In this document: positions 5,400-7,089 of the stretch, piece after piece
Position numbering within the stretch: the stretch's first letter is position 1
Layout of the letters: each line of letters starts with the position of its first letter
Source of the DNA: Candidatus Parcubacteria bacterium
GTDB lineage: Bacteria > Patescibacteriota > Minisyncoccia > Phycocordibacterales > GCA-2747955
DNA length: 7,089 bases
Reading direction: 5' to 3'
Assembly: GCA_027039745.1 (NCBI GenBank)
Contig: JALUMP010000139.1
Location: 1 to 7,089, forward strand
The notes under the pieces: model-generated
What the model saw: only the letters and a program-made list of their open reading frames with translations
The model's database searches: none
Told to the model about the DNA's origin: nothing
Made by a program: the position numbers and the translations under genes

Positions 5400-5550
5400 A
5401 TAAAAAGAAATTAGTTTTTCTTTTTATCCGGTCTGTAGCGAAGCGGAATATTGGTTGTTGTTGAGCTTGCGAAACAGACCAAAGGAGGAAGATAAATGAA
5501 GAAAGGAATCTGCAAGATGACTATTCTGAATTTAAAGCGTAGCAGCTAAC
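5398..5550 (+). mobile_element. Structured foreign-looking insert at the tRNA gene, possible retroelement remnant
   Basis: Follows the truncated tRNA copy. In order it holds a perfect 13-bp hairpin (GGATAAAAAGAAA 5398-5410 with 5417-5429); a second stem GGTCTGT (5430-5436) with ACAGACC (5474-5480) closing a 37-nt loop that contains GCGAAGC and GCTTGCG; AGGAGG (5483-5488); and a 17-codon ORF. It is richer in G and C than its surroundings. The arrangement of hairpin, strong Shine-Dalgarno and MKKG start recalls the sequence before reverse transcriptase genes of diversity-generating retroelements, so it may be a truncated remnant. This rests on memory of the family, not on a search. A bespoke small RNA is the alternative. 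Confidence 0.4.
5496..5549 (+). pseudogene. 17-codon ORF behind a perfect Shine-Dalgarno, probably a gene remnant
   Basis: Reads MKKGICKMTILNLKRSS and stops at TAA 5547. AGGAGG lies at 5483-5488 with a 7-nt spacer, the only textbook Shine-Dalgarno in the window. Its codons (ATC, TGC, CTG, CGT, AGC) are unlike the AT-ending codons of the neighbours. A single-base slip after GGA would give GNLQDDYSEFKA, so a frameshifted start of a larger lost gene is possible. It may also be a true short leader peptide. Confidence 0.35.
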
Positions 5551-5556
5551 TCTACC

Positions 5557-5588
5557 AACATTAATGCTAAAAGTTAGTTTTTAATGTT
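5557..5588 (+). repeat. Hairpin at the end of the insert
   Basis: AACATTAA (5557-5564) pairs with TTAATGTT (5581-5588) around a 16-nt loop. A competing stem, CTAACT (5546-5551) with AGTTAG (5572-5577), is mutually exclusive with it. It could be a weak terminator or switch before the tRNA promoter. Confidence 0.45.
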
Positions 5589-5604
5589 TGATAAAGATAA
5601 CTCA

Positions 5605-5610
5605 TATAAT
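5605..5610 (+). promoter_or_regulatory. -10 box of the tRNA-Ile gene
   Basis: TATAAT ends 7 nt before the mature tRNA 5' end, so the primary transcript may begin at or next to C1 and need little or no RNase P trimming. The -35 is weak (TTAATG at 5581-5586, spacer 18). Confidence 0.55.
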
Positions 5611-5617
5611 TAAATAT

Positions 5618-5690
5618 CCGACAGTAGCTCAGTTGGTAGAGCGCAAAGCTTATACCTTTGTGGCCCCAGGTTCAAGTCCTGGCTGTCGGA
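5618..5690 (+). tRNA. tRNA-Ile, anticodon UAU (reads AUA)
   Basis: A complete 73-nt cloverleaf. The acceptor CCGACAG pairs with CTGTCGG, with discriminator A73 at 5690. The D arm is GCTC-AGTTGGTA-GAGC, and the anticodon arm CAAAG-CTTATAC-CTTTG has U33 and anticodon TAT. The variable loop is TGGCC and the T arm CCAGG-TTCAAGT-CCTGG. The 3' CCA is not encoded (ACAA follows) and must be added. Most bacteria read AUA with a CAU anticodon modified to lysidine by TilS; a UAU anticodon reads AUA without it, as known in a few mycoplasmas. A73, A37 and U12-A23 fit isoleucine identity. AUA is common in these genes. Its own terminator follows. Confidence 0.95.
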
Positions 5691-5698
5691 CAATAAAC

Positions 5699-5729
5699 AA
5701 ACCAAATTTTATATTTGGTTTTTGTTTTT
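5699..5729 (+). terminator. tRNA-Ile terminator
   Basis: A 9-bp stem, AAACCAAAT (5699-5707) with ATTTGGTTT (5713-5721), loop TTTAT, followed by TTGTTTTT. Confidence 0.85.
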
Positions 5730-5767
5730 GTCCGACAGAAAGAGGAAAATTTATTTGCCTCTGTCGG
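5728..5767. repeat. Extra copies of the tRNA acceptor-stem sequence as a hairpin
   Basis: TTGTCCGACAG (5728-5738) is the exact reverse complement of the tRNA 3' end (5683-5693), and its core CCGACAG matches the tRNA 5' end. With GAGG/CCTC and CTGTCGG (5761-5767) it forms a bulged 11-bp hairpin. GGACTTGAA follows (5767-5775), the reverse complement of T-arm TTCAAGTCC. It looks like a fragment of an inverted tRNA copy. The rest of 5768-5900 holds no gene, only an interrupted inverted repeat (AAATCTTA 5833-5840 with TAAGATTT 5892-5899, inner T5/A5). Confidence 0.7.
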
Positions 5768-5899
5768 GACTTGAAAAAAACGAATATATTAAATATTATT
5801 TTTTGTTTTTTAACATCCTTTAATAAAATTAAAAATCTTAGTTTTTAGCGACCCACATAAACTAATAAATTTTATATGAATCATTAAAAAATAAGATTT

Positions 5900-5923
5900 A
5901 AAAAAAAATACCCAAATGGGCAT
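5900..5923 (-). terminator. rpsT terminator
   Basis: ATACCC (5908-5913) with GGGCAT (5918-5923), one G-U pair, then a run of T on the minus strand. It begins a few bases after the rpsT stop. Confidence 0.8.
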
Positions 5924-5926
5924 TTT

Positions 5927-6196
5927 TTATTTTTGTTTTAAATTTACAATTTGTTTTGTAAGTCTAGATTTTTTTCTCGCAGCATTATTTTTTTTAATAA
6001 TTCCTCTCTTTGCCGCTTTATCTATAACTTTGTAAACATTAGGTAACATTTTTTCTGCTTCTTTCACGTTTTTCCCTACAATAAGTTTTAAAAACTCTTT
6101 TGTTTCGTGCTTCATACTTCTTAATCTCCTTAGGTTAAAAACTCTTTTTTGTGCAGAAGACCTTATTCTCTTTTTTGCTGATTTTGTTATTGCCAT
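5927..6196 (-). CDS. rpsT: 30S ribosomal protein S20
   Basis: An 89-residue, strongly basic, all-helical protein that fits S20, a primary 16S rRNA-binding protein of the 30S body. The N-terminus MAITKSAKKRIRSSAQKR matches the family (AxxKSAxKRxRxxxxxR), the central RLRSMKHETKEF fits the second helix, and the C-terminal KKGIIKKNNAARKKSRL core (here AKRGIIKKNNAARKKSRL) is the most conserved part of the family. Length is normal. ATG 6196 is the only suitable start; there is no Shine-Dalgarno and the predicted leader is about 8 nt. It is monocistronic and divergent from ruvA. It contains no Trp or TGA. Confidence 0.96.
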   Translation of the reverse strand: MAITKSAKKRIRSSAQKRVFNLRRLRSMKHETKEFLKLIVGKNVKEAEKMLPNVYKVIDKAAKRGIIKKNNAARKKSRLTKQIVNLKQK

Positions 6197-6237
6197 AATC
6201 GTTTCAGTATATTATACTAAAATCAATAAAAAATCAA
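6190..6237. promoter_or_regulatory. Overlapping divergent promoters of rpsT and ruvA
   Basis: Plus strand (ruvA): TTGCCA (6190-6195), a 17-nt spacer and TATACT (6213-6218), giving a leader of about 14 nt. Minus strand (rpsT): TTGATT (6237-6232), a 15-nt spacer and TATAAT (6216-6211). The -10 boxes overlap and the ruvA -35 covers the rpsT start codon, so the two polymerases cannot bind together and expression should be competitive. Confidence 0.65.
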
Positions 6238-6238
6238 G

Positions 6239-6805
6239 ATGCTAAGCTCTATAAAAGGAAATATAAAAAAAATAAATAATAATTATCTTATATTAGAAAA
6301 TAACGGCATCGGTTATAAAATTTTTGTAGGAGATATTGTAGATCGAGTCTCGGAAAATCAAGATTTATTTCTATGGACATACCAACATGTAAGAGAAAAT
6401 GAATTGAGTTTGTATGGATTTTTACAATATATAGATATGGAAATCTTTGAGATACTTTTATCAGTTTCTGGAGTAGGACCAAAAGTAGCGTTGTCTATCA
6501 TAAACTCAATCAGTCCAGCGGTATTAAGAAAAGCTGCCTTAACAGATAATATAGATGAATTAGTAAAAGTTTCAGGAATCGGTAAAAAAATAGCTCAAAA
6601 AATAATAATAGAAATAAAAGGAAAAATGAAAAATATTATTATTGATGACACTGATAACGAAAAAGATTTTGATCTTGAAGTATATGAAACTCTCGAGGCA
6701 CTTGGTTTTGGACAAAAAGAAATTAGGACAGTTCTAAAAAATATTGATGGAAAAACTACAGAAGAGAAAATAAAACAAGCATTACAGCAAATTAATAAAA
6801 AATAG
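6239..6805 (+). CDS. ruvA: Holliday junction DNA helicase subunit RuvA
   Basis: RuvA, the tetrameric protein that holds a Holliday junction flat and loads RuvB for branch migration. It has 188 residues. Domain I is an OB fold (1-62, MLSSIKGNIKKI to LSLYGF). Domain II has two helix-hairpin-helix motifs, SGVGPKVA (77-84) and SGIGKKIA (112-119), which bind the DNA backbone. A flexible acidic linker (about 133-146) leads to domain III (about 146-186, VYETLEALGFGQKEI), the RuvB contact. Length is typical. The ATG at 6239 begins the OB strand directly; there is no Shine-Dalgarno. It ends in TAG, the only TAG stop in the window, and its Trp is TGG. No ruvB or ruvC adjoins; tandem terminators follow. 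Confidence 0.97.
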   Translation: MLSSIKGNIKKINNNYLILENNGIGYKIFVGDIVDRVSENQDLFLWTYQHVRENELSLYGFLQYIDMEIFEILLSVSGVGPKVALSIINSISPAVLRKAALTDNIDELVKVSGIGKKIAQKIIIEIKGKMKNIIIDDTDNEKDFDLEVYETLEALGFGQKEIRTVLKNIDGKTTEEKIKQALQQINKK

Positions 6806-6832
6806 TAAATTCTGAAAATTTACTATTTTTTA
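6797..6832 (+). terminator. ruvA terminator 1
   Basis: A 15-bp stem: AATAGTAAATT (6801-6811) with AATTTACTATT (6817-6827), extended by A-T pairs. It overlaps the ruvA stop codon, and T-rich sequence follows. Confidence 0.8.
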
Positions 6833-6840
6833 TTGAAAAA

Positions 6841-6870
6841 AGAAAAAGAACGGGGGGCCGTTCTTTTTCT
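6841..6870. terminator. Strong second hairpin with a GGGG loop
   Basis: A perfect 13-bp stem, AGAAAAAGAACGG (6841-6853) with CCGTTCTTTTTCT (6858-6870), loop GGGG. Both arms suit termination in either direction, so it may also end a minus-strand unit beyond the window. Confidence 0.75.
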
Positions 6871-7089
6871 AAAACCTACAATAAATAAATTTAAAGTAGG
6901 ATATCTAAAAGGAAAATAAATAAATTTAAAATCCTTAAAGACATCTAAATATTACCAATGTCATTTTTTTTTTCAATAAATTTTTATTCTCTTTGTAGAT
7001 AACTTGTTGATATTTTTTATTTTATTTTATAAAAAATTTTTAGTATTTTTAAAACAGGTTATACTTTATATATTATTAAAAAATAAAAC
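6871..7089. other. AT-rich region without a gene: twin stem-loops and weak DnaA-like sites
   Basis: No ORF is supported. A 16-bp repeat, AATAAATAAATTTAAA, lies at 6880-6895 and 6915-6930. Each copy is the loop of a different stem: CCTAC/GTAGG (6875-6900) and AAGGA/TCCTT (6909-6936). TGTAGATAA (6994-7002) is one base off the DnaA-box consensus and TGTTGATAT (7005-7013) two off, ahead of nearly pure A/T. A TATACT at 7060-7065 may be a -10 box for a gene beyond the window. Confidence 0.5.

Noticed and set aside
5398..5617. Group I intron in the tRNA gene
   Set aside because: A complete uninterrupted tRNA follows, the break is in the D loop rather than the anticodon loop, and I see no group I core (P/Q/R/S) elements.
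5588..5848. 86-codon plus-strand ORF across the tRNA
   Set aside because: It reads through tRNA-Ile and its terminator, so it cannot be a real protein gene.
6288..6482. 64-codon minus-strand ORF inside ruvA
   Set aside because: Shadow of ruvA with no independent signals.
6871..7089. Replication origin at the right end
   Set aside because: There is only one 8/9 and one 7/9 DnaA-like site, with no dnaA or dnaN nearby; too weak to call.
1..7089. CRISPR array
   Set aside because: No regularly spaced repeat-spacer series exists; the repeats found are pairs with tRNA or terminator identity.

Overview
The window is an AT-rich, compact bacterial segment, mostly of core information-processing genes. 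In-frame TGA codons fall where protein families are invariant for tryptophan: RW-x-GG of ribosomal protein S2 (TGA at 2290-2292, minus strand) and the IDIIE-W junction between the KH domains of NusA (4287-4289, minus strand). No gene ends in TGA; the stops used are TAA and, for ruvA, TAG. UGA is therefore read as Trp, and the genes that look broken under the standard code (rpsB, nusA, a LysM/M23 hydrolase and a 90-codon unknown gene) are intact. The short EF-Ts, small genes, wall hydrolase and low GC suggest a Patescibacteria (CPR)-like bacterium rather than a wall-less mollicute. That placement is an inference; UGA=Trp is seen directly.

Layout. 29-466 minus: arfB-type ribosome-rescue hydrolase. 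567-839 plus: 90-aa unknown protein with two UGA codons, divergent from arfB. 840-1130: two related terminator hairpins, the second inside a ~127-bp imperfect palindrome touching the tsf stop. 1131-2583 minus: rpsB-tsf. 2704-3738 minus: secreted LysM-LysM-M23 hydrolase. 3805-4052: intergenic with a perfect DnaA-box sequence and tandem hairpins. 4053-5204 minus: nusA, behind a leader that holds a hairpin/U-tract and a possible 14-codon leader ORF. 5285-5617: a strong plus-strand promoter, a perfect 42-bp palindrome, a duplicated 5' end of a tRNA gene, and a ~211-bp structured insert with the window's only textbook Shine-Dalgarno. 5618-5690 plus: tRNA-Ile(UAU) and its terminator, followed by extra copies of its acceptor-stem sequence. 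5927-6196 minus: rpsT, divergent from ruvA (6239-6805 plus). 6806-7089: tandem terminators, then an AT-rich region with a twin stem-loop repeat.

The genes serve translation (S2, S20, EF-Ts, tRNA-Ile, ArfB), transcription elongation and termination (NusA), recombination (RuvA) and wall remodelling (M23). Several promoters put the -10 box only 7-10 nt before the start codon, and the genes lack Shine-Dalgarno sequences, so leaderless or near-leaderless translation looks common here. The parts that most deserve follow-up are the UGA=Trp code, the tRNA-associated duplication with its foreign-looking insert, the nusA leader, and the small orphan gene.
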